Shown one piece after another: positions 34,966 through 44,408 of a DNA stretch of 64,000 bases (positions are counted from its first letter, which is position 1; each line of letters begins with the position of its first letter). The DNA is taken from positions 186,001 through 250,000 of the forward strand of contig JAITMD010000008.1 in NCBI GenBank assembly GCA_031277535.1, written 5' to 3'. The DNA comes from Flavobacteriaceae bacterium (lineage in GTDB: Bacteria; Bacteroidota; Bacteroidia; Flavobacteriales; Flavobacteriaceae). The position numbers and the translations under genes are program-made. The notes below the pieces were generated by a model. It searched no databases. It worked only from the letters and a program-made list of their open reading frames with translations, and was not told the DNA's origin.

Positions 34966-35213
34966 TAATTTCTATTTAATTCGTTCACTTGTCTTATAAC
35001 TTGGTACAAAGCTAAACCTACTCCCAATAACGTACAAATTTTATTTGCAATCCCTTCGTTAAAACTGTACTTCTCATCAAGCCAAAGTCCTAATAGATGA
35101 AATAAATAAATTGTAATCCCCATTTGACAAGGCATAGTTACAAAGACTAACCATCTATTATTTTTTTTATTGTCTTTCACAAAACCTATTGTTTTTCTCC
35201 TAACATTTGACAA
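34965..35213 (-). CDS. atpZ: AtpZ/AtpI-family small membrane protein
   Basis: An 82-residue protein with two membrane helices. RWLVFVTMPCQMGITIYLFHLLGLW is one helix and is followed by WLDEKYSFNEG, the family hallmark; LLGVGLALYQVIRQVN is the second. The family assists or regulates ATP synthase assembly. The frame opens with TTG at 35213, overlapping the bactofilin gene by 28 bp; a GTG at 35180 (VKDNKKNNRW) would remove the overlap and is a real alternative. Confidence 0.8.
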   Translation of the reverse strand: MSNVRRKTIGFVKDNKKNNRWLVFVTMPCQMGITIYLFHLLGLWLDEKYSFNEGIANKICTLLGVGLALYQVIRQVNELNRN

Positions 35214-35557
35214 CTCGCTTCTAACAAAGCTCCAGGCTCAACAGCCAAACGCCCCACAGTTAACTCCCCTTTCAATCGCCCGGTTGCTTTTATATGTACT
35301 AAATCTATAACATTTACCTTTCCTTCAACAACTCCTTCAATATCACAGTTCTCACATTGAATATCTCCAAAAACTTTTGATCCCGGTCCAATAACTACGC
35401 GTCCATTCACTTTTAAATTACCTTTTAAAACACCATCAATTCGCAAATCTGCAATCGCTTCAATATCTCCAGTTATTTCTGTTCCTTCCACAATTCTATT
35501 AGTCTTTCCTAATGAATCAACGTAATTCCCTTTATCTTTTTTAGATTTTTCAAACAT
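35186..35557 (-). CDS. Bactofilin (polymer-forming cytoskeletal protein)
   Basis: A 123-residue DUF583/bactofilin protein. The central right-handed beta-helix is seen as short repeats (IVEGTEITGDIEAIADLRID, GVLKGNLKVNGRVVIGPGSK, IEGVVEGKVNVIDLV, ATGRLKGELTVGRLAVEPGA). Flanks are short, as usual. Bactofilins self-assemble into filaments that scaffold envelope processes. It lies between sprE and atpZ; a tie to gliding or envelope organisation is possible from the sprE neighbour but not shown. Confidence 0.92.
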   Translation of the reverse strand: MFEKSKKDKGNYVDSLGKTNRIVEGTEITGDIEAIADLRIDGVLKGNLKVNGRVVIGPGSKVFGDIQCENCDIEGVVEGKVNVIDLVHIKATGRLKGELTVGRLAVEPGALLEASCQMLGEKQ

Positions 35558-35583
35558 ACCGCGCTTTTTTAATTCAATATTCC

Positions 35584-38280
35584 TTATTGTACTTCTATAA
35601 CTCCTTTAGATTTTTTTAAATAATCCTCCAAATCCTTCTTAATCTGTAGCACTATATAATCATCTGTTTGCATAGGTAATACTACCAATTCACCCGCATT
35701 ACATTTTGACAAAGCTCCCTTCGCTCCCTCTTCTGACTTAAATCCATGAAGAACCAATAGTACTTTTTCTTTAGAATAGAAATCTATAGAAAACTTAATT
35801 CCAATTCCCTTATTATGCGAAGCATAACTTTCCATACATTTTCGAATCTCTTGAGCATCTTGGATTGTTGTATAAGGGACTACCACAATTGCCTTCCAAT
35901 CTTTTCCGTCACCTTTACCATATTCCTTACCTTCTAATGCAGGGATAACCGTTTCTAACAATCTATTCGCTTCTTTTCCCTCAGGTGTAGCACTATAAGT
36001 CAAGGCCAAGAAATTCAACGCCTCTTTATACTTACTCACCCCTTCAATTCTTCCTAATATATTTGCTTTCAACAACTCAAATTTACTTACATATTCCTCA
36101 TTATCGATATTAACCAGAGCCATATCTACCTGATTCAACGCACGCATATACTCTCCTTCTTGATATGATTTATAAACAGAACTATAATAAGTTTCTGGTG
36201 ATTGTACATCATACTCGTTTAATGCCAAATTCTGCATTAATTTAGCATATCTCGAATCTGGATAATTAGCAATTATTCGTTCTTTTACCTTATTAGCCTT
36301 TACTGCATCTATCTCTAAATAAATCTTATACAATTTATACATCGCAGGCAAAACTAATCGTTCAGCAGGGTTAAACGTCAATAAACTCTCCAATCTGTCA
36401 GCCCCTCTTTCATACTTTTTAAATCGCTCACTATATATAGCTCCTAATTGGAAATATGCAAAATCACGATCATCCTTCAGTTTAGCAATCACAATTGAAT
36501 CTGTAGGCAACTTACCCATATAAGTTGCTATATCATATCGGGGATCTTTATCCAGACCTGTCTTATCGATTTTATCTTTTGCTTCTTTGTCTTTTGCCTT
36601 TACTTCTGCCTCAGTGTCAAGGTTAGCCACAGCATTATTGTTGCTCTTCCATCTCCAATCATCAACCAAAGGACGATTACCCCAACGTTTCTTAAATTCT
36701 ACTTTTCCAAAAGAACTTGCTTGAGTAGAATAAAAATAAAACGTTTTCTTTCCGCCAAGTGTAGAATAATCAGGCCCTGCAAAAGCTTGATTAATTGCAT
36801 CTCCAAAGTTTGGCATATTAAAGAAATCCGCATCCTTTCCTTTTCCCTTAAGATTCTTTTGTAGTTTTCTAAAGTCTTCTTTTCTCAATTCATCAACATA
36901 CTTCTGATAATAAGATTGTCTGTCTACTGTGCTCATTGCTAATACACGCAGAATACTATCATTTTTCTTAGCTGTTGCCTCATATTCAACAACATCTCTC
37001 AAGCTTTCTCTTCGTTTTGAAATACGAAATGTTTCTTTTGCTTTTGGAGGCAAAATAGCCAAAGCACTATCAAAATATTGTCCTGAAATTGCATACCCTG
37101 CAGTATTAAAGTAAATCTCCGCAATACTAATAAAGTTCTTCGCTTTTAATTGCTCATCTTTTCCACCTTTCTTTACTGCCGTTTTTAAATACTCTAACGC
37201 TTTTTTATTATTCCCAATCATCTCATAATAAACTCCTACTTGACGATTTAAAACATCTAAATACTCTCTATTCTCCCTATCATTCATCAACTTTCTATAC
37301 TGTCTCAAGAATGTCACAGAATCTTTAGCAGTAATTCCTTTTGTCAAAAATTGCTCCGCATGAGCATGAATTACATACCCCCTTGGTGACCTTCTATTCA
37401 AGTTAATTACTTCTTGGAACGTTGCATTCGCTTCTTCTTTCTTCCCTAAACGACTATAAAGCTGACCTAAAATATAAGTATAACGTGCGTACTCTTCTTT
37501 ATTCTTTGTTAACTCAACTGCTTTCTTTAATGAGGTTGCTGCACTATCCAACTGTGCCAAATGAATATAACCTTGTGCCAAAGTAGCATAAGCATCAGAT
37601 GCCACCTGTTTTTTCATAATTGTCTTCTTATCCCTAATAAGCTCTTTCATATTCTTCACAGCCAAGTCATAATAGCGCAAACGAAGGTTGGTTTTTTCTC
37701 GCCAAACTTTAGATTCATCTATTTTATCACTATCTGGATATTTATACAAAATATAATTAAATGCTTCCAAAGCAGGTATAAAACGTCCATCATAGTAACG
37801 TGTTTTCCCTAATAGCAAATAAGCTTCATCCATTTGACTATTTTTCTCACGGCCACGTATGTACATTGAGTGCTTCTGAATAGCTTTTACAGCCTTAGAT
37901 TCTGCTAACTGAAAACCACTTCCTCCTGCTTCATCATTCCCATTACCAAGAGACTTATTATCTAATGCAATGTTATCTAAAAGACTTCCTTGCTTTGATT
38001 CCAACGAAGGCCCCTTTTTAAATTCTTTCTCAGGATCTACTTTTATATCAATACGTTCAATAGGCAAAATCTCCCAGTAATCATCAAAATACCCTTGTTT
38101 CAAACTTGCTAAGGCTTCATTATATCCTTCATTACCATGAAACAATATATTGTATTTTGAAGTCAATGCATGATACCCTCTATTGAGTGCTCTATCTTTT
38201 TTCACAGAACAAGCAACAGCCAATAAAACAGCAATTATAACTGTACAATAAGAATAAACTTTTGTCTTCAATTTCTTCAA
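35584..38280 (-). CDS. sprE: SprE (PorW-like) TPR lipoprotein of gliding/type IX secretion
   Basis: An 898-residue lipoprotein; the signal peptide ends at Cys24 (LAVAC). Many tetratricopeptide-like helices follow (about 145-420 and 590-790), including YLLLGKTRYYDGRFIPALEA and YARYTYILGQLYSRLGKKEE. The start ALNRGYHALTSKYNILFHGN is characteristic of SprE/PorW. SprE is needed for secretion of gliding adhesins by the type IX system and gliding; PorW is the Porphyromonas homologue. It is first in a leftward block with the bactofilin and atp genes. A hairpin terminator sits about 100 bp upstream. Confidence 0.87.
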   Translation of the reverse strand: MKKLKTKVYSYCTVIIAVLLAVACSVKKDRALNRGYHALTSKYNILFHGNEGYNEALASLKQGYFDDYWEILPIERIDIKVDPEKEFKKGPSLESKQGSLLDNIALDNKSLGNGNDEAGGSGFQLAESKAVKAIQKHSMYIRGREKNSQMDEAYLLLGKTRYYDGRFIPALEAFNYILYKYPDSDKIDESKVWREKTNLRLRYYDLAVKNMKELIRDKKTIMKKQVASDAYATLAQGYIHLAQLDSAATSLKKAVELTKNKEEYARYTYILGQLYSRLGKKEEANATFQEVINLNRRSPRGYVIHAHAEQFLTKGITAKDSVTFLRQYRKLMNDRENREYLDVLNRQVGVYYEMIGNNKKALEYLKTAVKKGGKDEQLKAKNFISIAEIYFNTAGYAISGQYFDSALAILPPKAKETFRISKRRESLRDVVEYEATAKKNDSILRVLAMSTVDRQSYYQKYVDELRKEDFRKLQKNLKGKGKDADFFNMPNFGDAINQAFAGPDYSTLGGKKTFYFYSTQASSFGKVEFKKRWGNRPLVDDWRWKSNNNAVANLDTEAEVKAKDKEAKDKIDKTGLDKDPRYDIATYMGKLPTDSIVIAKLKDDRDFAYFQLGAIYSERFKKYERGADRLESLLTFNPAERLVLPAMYKLYKIYLEIDAVKANKVKERIIANYPDSRYAKLMQNLALNEYDVQSPETYYSSVYKSYQEGEYMRALNQVDMALVNIDNEEYVSKFELLKANILGRIEGVSKYKEALNFLALTYSATPEGKEANRLLETVIPALEGKEYGKGDGKDWKAIVVVPYTTIQDAQEIRKCMESYASHNKGIGIKFSIDFYSKEKVLLVLHGFKSEEGAKGALSKCNAGELVVLPMQTDDYIVLQIKKDLEDYLKKSKGVIEVQ

Positions 38281-38385
38281 CTCTTTTACTTAAAAACTAT
38301 CTAATCACAATTTTAGTATAGCATATTAAGATGTAAAAATACATTCTTTTCTCTTTGTAACATCTTATCAACGAAAATAAAAAAA

Positions 38386-38413
38386 GCTCATTCCAGTAAA
38401 AACTGAAATGAGC
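38386..38413 (-). terminator. Orphan leftward terminator upstream of sprE
   Basis: Minus strand: 12-bp stem GCTCATTTCAGT/ACTGGAATGAGC around TTTT, followed by seven T. One pair is U-G on the minus RNA but C-A on the plus RNA, so the hairpin is built for leftward transcripts. No gene ends here, so it is an attenuator of sprE or the end of a small RNA. Confidence 0.6.
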
Positions 38414-38866
38414 CATACCTAACTAATCATTTTTCTATATAAGTTTAAAACGATTCAATTGAAAAAAATTCGATCAACTTCCCTTGACATAAGAGAAACC
38501 TCTACTTCTTTTGTAAGCTATTTATATCAAAGAAGTTCATAAATCACTTGCGTTCTACAAAACAAAACACCTAAATCATCTTAATGCTTACAATACATTA
38601 GACTAACGTAATTTCTTTTTGTTACAATAGAAAAGTCTTTTTTTTAAACTTTAACAATCTCTCAAAAATCTCATTAACGGTAAACCTATTCAAAACAACG
38701 GACAACCCTCCTACTTTCAACCCCATAGATAGATTATCACTCTTTCGCTTAAAGCTTAAACAATACACCTAAAAACTCAGTTTACTCACCAGTTATGTAA
38801 ATAATTATGCGACAAGAGGTCTTTTGAATATTTTAAATTGCACAAGCAGTAACCAAACTATAATAT

Positions 38867-38874
38867 TATCTTTG
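38867..38874 (+). promoter_or_regulatory. Putative -7 element for the 135-residue protein gene
   Basis: TATCTTTG fits TAnnTTTG, 20 bp upstream of the ATG, implying a very short leader. Confidence 0.5.
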
Positions 38875-38893
38875 CACAAAAAGTAACATAATC

Positions 38894-39301
38894 ATGAGAA
38901 AAGACATAGAAATACCAGAAGTAAAAGATGTGGTAATTGCTGTAGTTAAAGAGTACAATGAAGACTTCTTACAAGACACTTGGTACGCCTATTTATTCAA
39001 CAATTCAAACGAAGCTATTGAAGCCGTAATGATTGTATCTCAAGCAGAAGGAGAAATTGAAGGAGAACAAAGACAATCAAGTTTATTCAGACATGCCTTT
39101 AAAACAGTAGAAGCAAAGTCTGCTCAAAAAATTGAATTATTAGACGAAGCGATATTCCAACTAAAAAACAACTTCATGTTAACCTATTTTCAAGGGGGAA
39201 AACTATTCGATAAAACATATACTTTCAAGGCAAATAGTATAACAGATAACTCGTTAACTACCCTACCTTTTTCTGACAAAAAAGGAATACTTTCTAAATA
39301 A
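38894..39301 (+). CDS. Conserved Bacteroidota protein of unknown function
   Basis: A 135-residue soluble protein without signal peptide or membrane segment. It has the look of a small alpha/beta protein (EVKDVVIAVVKEYNEDFLQD, WYAYLFNNSNEAIEAVMIVS, FRHAFKTVEAKSAQKIELLD). I know similar flavobacterial proteins, sometimes mislabelled as a phenylalanyl-tRNA synthetase alpha subunit; no synthetase motif is present here. It is first of two rightward genes, about 100 bp before a cytochrome gene. Function unknown. Confidence 0.75.
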   Translation: MRKDIEIPEVKDVVIAVVKEYNEDFLQDTWYAYLFNNSNEAIEAVMIVSQAEGEIEGEQRQSSLFRHAFKTVEAKSAQKIELLDEAIFQLKNNFMLTYFQGGKLFDKTYTFKANSITDNSLTTLPFSDKKGILSK

Positions 39302-39403
39302 TTGATATAAATACATTTAACCTTTACTAAATTATTTATACTAATTCTAAAAGATTGAATACTTATCTTGTAGTCAACTTAATAAACTCAAAAAAGACTA
39401 CAG

Positions 39404-39841
39404 ATGAAAATAAAAAATGGACTTAGTTTACTTGGAATTTTATCATTAGTAATATTCCTTTTCGCATTTAAAAATACAGATGCAATTGTAGAAAAAACAA
39501 CTACTCCAGAGTGGAAGAATTTGAAAGTATTACCTAAAGATATTTCAGAAGAAAACCTAAAAGGGCTAATGAGAGGGTACAATACAGCTCTTGGAGTAAA
39601 ATGTAATTACTGTCACACAGAAATCAAAGATAGCGACAAACTTGATTTTGCAGCAGATACTAAAAAAGAAAAAGAATATGCACGTCATATGATTACTATG
39701 ACTAAAAAGTTAAATGCAGAAAACTTTAACTGGGAGAATGATCCCAATCCAGATAATGTAAATGTAGTAACTTGTACTATGTGTCATAGAGGAAATCCAA
39801 GTGCAACAAAATCATTGGAATTATCTATTCCAAAGAAATAA
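39404..39841 (+). CDS. Small c-type cytochrome with two CxxCH motifs
   Basis: A 145-residue protein with one N-terminal signal/anchor segment (about 6-22) and two haem c attachment motifs, CNYCH and CTMCH. This suggests a periplasm-facing dihaem electron carrier. The spacing and the HRGNPSA context resemble the photosynthetic-reaction-centre cytochrome c-like family (PF02276) often found as short single-domain proteins in Bacteroidota; no photosynthesis is implied. The partner and redox role are unknown. A bidirectional terminator follows. Confidence 0.8.
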   Translation: MKIKNGLSLLGILSLVIFLFAFKNTDAIVEKTTTPEWKNLKVLPKDISEENLKGLMRGYNTALGVKCNYCHTEIKDSDKLDFAADTKKEKEYARHMITMTKKLNAENFNWENDPNPDNVNVVTCTMCHRGNPSATKSLELSIPKK

Positions 39842-39860
39842 CAAAAATAAACTAACAACA

Positions 39861-39902
39861 ACAAAGGGCTGTTTCAAATCTTCAAATGAAACAGCCCTTT
39901 GT
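39861..39902. terminator. Bidirectional terminator between cytochrome and terC genes
   Basis: 16-bp perfect stem (39861-39876 with 39887-39902) around AAATCTTCAA, between convergent genes. Confidence 0.8.
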
Positions 39903-39924
39903 TTATTATTTATCTTTTGTCAAA

Positions 39925-40902
39925 CTACTTCTTTGGAGGAAATAAGAAAGAAGCTACTACTGATAGCAATAACACACTTCCAATAACAGACAAAGAAACC
40001 ATTGACTCTATATGATAGAAAGGAGAAATAATCATCTTTATACCAATAAATGATAAGATTATTGCCAATCCATACTTTAACTTCGAGAACTTATCCATAA
40101 AGTTTGCTAACAAGAAATACAAAGAACGCAATCCTAAAATAGCAAAAATATTAGAGGTATATAAGATGAATGGATCATCTGGTGCAATTGCAAAAATAGC
40201 GGGAATGCTATCTACTGCAAATATTAAATCTGTAAACTCAATAACGATTAAAGCAACAAATAAAGGTGTTACCATCTTAACGCCATTCTTTACAGTAAAA
40301 AACTTCTCTCCATCGTATTCATCACTAACCTTAAAAAACTTGTGCACCATACGTACAGCAAAATTTTTAGATAAGTCATCATCTTCATGATGCTCTTCTT
40401 TTGCAAACCAAGATTTAATACCAGAGAACAATAAAAAGAATCCAAACACAGTAAGTACTGCATTAATTTCTACCTCTCGTCCAAATATTTCAATAATAGG
40501 TAAATATGTATGATTAATTACCTCTACTCCTGCAAATATAAATATAGCTCTAAATACTAACGCTCCTATAATCCCCCAAAACAAGACGCGGTGATGCAAC
40601 TCTTTAGGTACCTTAAAAAAGGTAAAAACAAGTATAAAGACAAACAAATTATCAACGGACAACGCTTTCTCTATCCAATAAGCTGATTGGAAACGAGCAA
40701 AGTTTTCAAAATCCATGTAGTAATAAATTACTCCACTAAAACACATTGCCAATCCAATCCAGACAACAGTCCAAATTAAAGCTTCTTTGGTAGACACCGT
40801 ATGACTATGTCTATTAAATACTCCTAAATCTAAAAGTAGCATAACTAACACTACAACTCCAAACACTCCTAATAAACCAGGGTGATTAATTAAATGATCC
40901 AT
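39925..40902 (-). CDS. TerC/Alx-family membrane protein
   Basis: A 325-residue integral membrane protein with about nine helices. TerC signatures are DLGVFNRHSHTVSTKEALIW, EKALSVDNLFVFILVFTFF and VIEFTDLIFAVDSIPAIFAI; the acidic residues in the two DN/DS segments are thought to bind metal. Relatives (Alx, MeeF-type) export Mn2+ and help metallate secreted proteins; tellurium resistance is historical. It is a single gene with a TAGTTTTG element 20 bp upstream. Confidence 0.92.
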   Translation of the reverse strand: MDHLINHPGLLGVFGVVVLVMLLLDLGVFNRHSHTVSTKEALIWTVVWIGLAMCFSGVIYYYMDFENFARFQSAYWIEKALSVDNLFVFILVFTFFKVPKELHHRVLFWGIIGALVFRAIFIFAGVEVINHTYLPIIEIFGREVEINAVLTVFGFFLLFSGIKSWFAKEEHHEDDDLSKNFAVRMVHKFFKVSDEYDGEKFFTVKNGVKMVTPLFVALIVIEFTDLIFAVDSIPAIFAIAPDDPFILYTSNIFAILGLRSLYFLLANFMDKFSKLKYGLAIILSFIGIKMIISPFYHIESMVSLSVIGSVLLLSVVASFLFPPKK

Positions 40903-40921
40903 CTTTTTTATTTTTACCTGA

Positions 40922-40929
40922 CAAAACTA
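40922..40929 (-). promoter_or_regulatory. Putative -7 element for the TerC gene
   Basis: Minus-strand TAGTTTTG fits TAnnTTTG, 20 bp upstream of the start codon. Confidence 0.4.
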
Positions 40930-41100
40930 TATGTAATATTTTTCTCCAAGGGAACTTGATACAACACTCTTAAAAGCAACAAGTTACAACAATATTTTTT
41001 TAATTAGAAAAACACAATAAACAAAATAACCTACTGATATACAATAGGTTATTTCAATAATATTTTTAAATTCCAAAACGCGGGTAATTAGATACTTTTT

Positions 41101-42096
41101 TTAATCTAATTTCTCTGTTAACTTCTTAAACACCTTTTTTGGATCTTTTCCATTGTATAAAATATCATATACTGCATTGATAATAGGTGTTTTAGCACCA
41201 TACTGCTTGTTTAATTCAAAAGCACTCTTTGTAGCGTAATATCCTTCAGCAACCATATTCATCTCCATTTGTGCAGACTTTACTGTATATCCTTTTCCAA
41301 TCATATTACCAAACATACGGTTACGAGAGAACAAAGAGTAACCAGTTACTAATAAATCTCCTAAATAAGCAGAGTTATTAATATTACGCTTCATGCGATG
41401 CACTTTTTTGATAAACTTTTTCATCTCACGAATAGCATTACTCATTAACAAGGCTTGGAAATTATCTCCATATCCCAAACCATGAGCCATACCACAAGCT
41501 ATCGCATAAATATTCTTAAGCATTGCTGCATACTCTGTTCCTACAATATCATCTGTAAGCTTTGTCTTAATATAATGACTATTTAAACACTCGCCAATTA
41601 TCTTAGCATTTTTCTCATCACCACAAGCTATCGTCAAATAAGATAAACGTTCCAATGCAACTTCTTCTGCATGACAAGGACCTGTGATAACTGCAATATT
41701 CTCATATGGTATATTATATACCTGATGAAAATGTTCTCCTACAATTAAACTTGTTTCAGGAATAATACCCTTAATAGCCGAAATAATAATCTTACCTTCC
41801 AAACTCACATTTACTTTTTCCATCTCACTGCTCAAAAAAGCAGAAGGAACAGCAAATACAATAAAATCAGCATACGAAATTGCCTCATTTATGTCATTCG
41901 TTAGACGTAGTTTATCTATATCAAACTCAACCGAACTCAAATAATTCGGATTGTGGTAATTTACTTTAATTTCTTCGATTGCTGCTTCATTACGCATATA
42001 CCATGCTATTTCTGGCATATTCTCACTAAGCATTTTTACAATTGCAGTAGCCCAACTTCCTCCACCAATTACAGCAAACTTTGGATAATCATTCAT
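41101..42096 (-). CDS. gpsA: NAD(P)H-dependent glycerol-3-phosphate dehydrogenase
   Basis: A 331-residue cytosolic enzyme that reduces dihydroxyacetone phosphate to sn-glycerol 3-phosphate for phospholipid synthesis. Rossmann loop FAVIGGGSWATAIVKML, then SAIKGI, GPCHAEEVAL and the catalytic-Lys region LKNIYAIACGMAHGLGYGDN. I chose MNDYPKFAVIG at 42096 because the -7 element ends at 42118 and starts transcription near 42111; an ATG at 42105 is possible, the one at 42120 is not. Confidence 0.93.
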   Translation of the reverse strand: MNDYPKFAVIGGGSWATAIVKMLSENMPEIAWYMRNEAAIEEIKVNYHNPNYLSSVEFDIDKLRLTNDINEAISYADFIVFAVPSAFLSSEMEKVNVSLEGKIIISAIKGIIPETSLIVGEHFHQVYNIPYENIAVITGPCHAEEVALERLSYLTIACGDEKNAKIIGECLNSHYIKTKLTDDIVGTEYAAMLKNIYAIACGMAHGLGYGDNFQALLMSNAIREMKKFIKKVHRMKRNINNSAYLGDLLVTGYSLFSRNRMFGNMIGKGYTVKSAQMEMNMVAEGYYATKSAFELNKQYGAKTPIINAVYDILYNGKDPKKVFKKLTEKLD

Positions 42097-42117
42097 ATCT
42101 CTCATTAATTTCAAGGT

Positions 42118-42125
42118 CAAAAGTA
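42118..42125 (-). promoter_or_regulatory. Putative -7 element for gpsA
   Basis: Minus-strand TACTTTTG fits TAnnTTTG and lies across an in-frame upstream ATG, ruling that ATG out. Confidence 0.5.
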
Positions 42126-42366
42126 ATTAAAAAACATCTCTCAAACAATTGTCAACCATACAACTATTCATCTAATAAAGCGTTATTTCCCCTCCTCTAA
42201 TACCAAAATAAATGCCATTTATTCAAAAAACAACAGTCAAAAACTTATTTAATTAGATTTTATACTAAAAGCACTTAAATAAAAACAAGCATTTTAAGCT
42301 TTAATTTTATTCCTAATTTTGGATTACATTAACACATTTAGTTTTTTTTCTACTAATAATCACGTC

Positions 42367-43527
42367 TTAGATACTCAATGCTACAATTTCTCTAATTTTA
42401 TCAAGTGTTATTAGGCGATGTTCTCCCATAGCCATCCAGCCACGTTGTTCAAAGCGGTTTGCAATAAACTCAACTGCATCATCAGGTTGATCTACATAAG
42501 CTGAAAGCTTTGTTGCAATATCCATCGTGTGATAAAAATCCTCCATTTTTTCTATCGCTACTTTTGCTTTTTCTTCAATTGTTCCCTCTGTAACATCGAA
42601 AACACGTTCCGCCATCTGAGCTAACTTTTCTTTCTTGGTATCAAACATCACACGATACAAATTAGGACCAATAATAGCCAATGTACGACCATGATCAATG
42701 CCATATAATGCTGTTAACTCATGTCCTATTGCATGCGTTACCCAATCTTCTTTTACTCCTTTCGCAATTAAGCCATTCAAAGCCATTGTACAACACCACA
42801 TATAGTTCATCGCTGCTTCATAATCTGTGGCATCTTTTAGAATCTTGGGGGCTACTTCTATTAGAGTTCGCAATATCCCTTCTGCAAATCGATCTTGTAA
42901 AGGGGCATTTTGAGGATATGTAACATACTGTTCCAACACATGAATAAATGCATCCGTAATACCATTTGCTATTTGCCTTTGAGGTAAAGAAGCAATTACC
43001 TCTGGGTCACAAACTGAAAACTGAGGATATAATGGTTCGCCCTGAAATGACAATTTCTCTTTAGTCGCTTCAATTGTCACTACTGCACCACAATTCATCT
43101 CACTTCCCGTAGCAGGCAAGGTTAATACTGTGCCATAAGGAACTGCTTCCCAATTTACATTCAATTTCTTTTGTACAATATCTATAGGGTCACCTGCATA
43201 ATTAACAGCCGCTGCAATAAACTTAACTCCGTCAATTACGCTACCTCCACCAACTGCCAAAATATATGTTATCCCCTCTTTTTTTATCAAATCAACAGCC
43301 TTCACTAATGTTTCGAAACGAGGGTTTGGCTCTACACCACCAAACTCAAATACTTCATATCCTTTTAATGCAGTAATTACTTGATTATATACTCCATTTT
43401 TAAAGATACTTCCTCCCCCATATACAATCAATACCTTTTGAGACAAAGGAATCAATTTACTTATTTGTGCTATTTGTCCTTTTCCAAACAACAAACGTGT
43501 TGGATTATACAATTCAAAATTCAACAT
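42367..43527 (-). CDS. yqhD: YqhD-like NADPH-dependent alcohol/aldehyde dehydrogenase
   Basis: A 386-residue iron/zinc-type (group III) alcohol dehydrogenase very like E. coli YqhD along its length: NPTRLLFGKGQIA, YGGGSIFKNGVY, EFGGVEPNPRFETL, AVGGGSVIDGVKFIAAA and TLPATGSEMN. The metal ligands are present as Asp/His in GITDAFIHVLEQYVT and His in THAIGHELTALYGIDH. YqhD reduces reactive aldehydes with NADPH and protects against lipid-peroxidation products. It is a single gene. Confidence 0.92.
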   Translation of the reverse strand: MLNFELYNPTRLLFGKGQIAQISKLIPLSQKVLIVYGGGSIFKNGVYNQVITALKGYEVFEFGGVEPNPRFETLVKAVDLIKKEGITYILAVGGGSVIDGVKFIAAAVNYAGDPIDIVQKKLNVNWEAVPYGTVLTLPATGSEMNCGAVVTIEATKEKLSFQGEPLYPQFSVCDPEVIASLPQRQIANGITDAFIHVLEQYVTYPQNAPLQDRFAEGILRTLIEVAPKILKDATDYEAAMNYMWCCTMALNGLIAKGVKEDWVTHAIGHELTALYGIDHGRTLAIIGPNLYRVMFDTKKEKLAQMAERVFDVTEGTIEEKAKVAIEKMEDFYHTMDIATKLSAYVDQPDDAVEFIANRFEQRGWMAMGEHRLITLDKIREIVALSI

Positions 43528-43781
43528 AACTTTCCTTTTTATGTATTATCCCATAAAATTAAAACCTAAAACTAAGATAGCCTATGTATTTTTGTTTTTT
43601 ATAACATGTTTAAAATCATCAAAAAAGGACTATACAAGAATGCCTCAAAATACTATTGATCAGCATAGTCTTATCTCGCAAAAACACGCTAAACAAAACG
43701 TTCTAATCAACCCACAAACTATATACTTACAACCTTAAAATAATCCTTAAGTCTCTTAACCGATCATTTCATAACAAAAAA

Positions 43782-43799
43782 GGAGTGCCTTAGCACTCC
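43782..43799 (-). terminator. Terminator of the yicC-gmk-nadD operon
   Basis: Minus strand: 7-bp stem GGAGTGC/GCACTCC, 4-nt loop, then six T, 21 bp past the nadD stop codon. Confidence 0.75.
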
Positions 43800-43819
43800 C
43801 TTTTCTATATTAAGTTTAT

Positions 43820-44407
43820 TTACTTCTTATAAAACAAGTTATGGTTGATATATTTCCACACTTCTTTATCTAACAAAGGCATAATATTCTTACCTTCTTT
43901 TATTGAATCCCTGATAAATGTCGCTGATATCTCCATAATAGGAGCATTATCTATCATCTTCACCTTAGGTAATTTCAACAACTCATTATCTTCCAACTTA
44001 TCTTTAAAAATACGAGGATAAACAAAGATGTCATATCTTTCCAACAACACCTCATAGTTTTTCCACTTAGGAAACGAATCCAAGTTATCTTGCCCCATAA
44101 TCAAAGCAAACTCATACTTTGGAAAACGCTCATGCAAATAAGCCATTGTATCAACAGTATAATTAGGCTGTGGTAAATGAAACTCAATATCACTTGGTCG
44201 AATATAGTCATAGTCTGCTGCTGCCAAATTAACCATATGAATACGGTGGTAATCTTCCAACAAACCTTTCTTTTTCTTCAAAGGACTATGTGGTGTAACA
44301 ACCATCCATACCTCATCTATATCTGTAAATTGCACCATGTGGTTAGCAATTACTAAATGACCTATGTGTATCGGATTAAATGTTCCAAAATACAATCCAA
44401 CCTTCAT
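43820..44407 (-). CDS. nadD: Nicotinate-nucleotide adenylyltransferase
   Basis: A 195-residue nucleotidyltransferase of NAD synthesis, adding AMP to nicotinate mononucleotide. The N-terminus VGLYFGTFNPIHIGHLVIAN carries the GxFxPxHxGH motif. MGQDNLDSFPKWKNYE and the C-terminal ISATFIRDSIKEGKN (ISxTxxR) complete the family pattern. It follows gmk by 1 bp. Confidence 0.95.
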   Translation of the reverse strand: MKVGLYFGTFNPIHIGHLVIANHMVQFTDIDEVWMVVTPHSPLKKKKGLLEDYHRIHMVNLAAADYDYIRPSDIEFHLPQPNYTVDTMAYLHERFPKYEFALIMGQDNLDSFPKWKNYEVLLERYDIFVYPRIFKDKLEDNELLKLPKVKMIDNAPIMEISATFIRDSIKEGKNIMPLLDKEVWKYINHNLFYKK

Positions 44408-44408
44408 A

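Larger units (their letters stand above)
38281..38893. other. Intergenic region, 613 bp, between divergent genes
   Basis: No credible ORF. It contains a leftward terminator-like hairpin at 38386-38413 and a rightward -7 element at 38867. Between them I see no exact minus-strand TAnnTTTG element and no tRNA-like fold, but a leftward small RNA ending at the hairpin is possible. Confidence 0.45.

Noticed and set aside
39404..39841. Photosynthesis gene
   Set aside because: Resemblance to reaction-centre cytochrome is at domain level only; no photosynthetic genes occur in the window.
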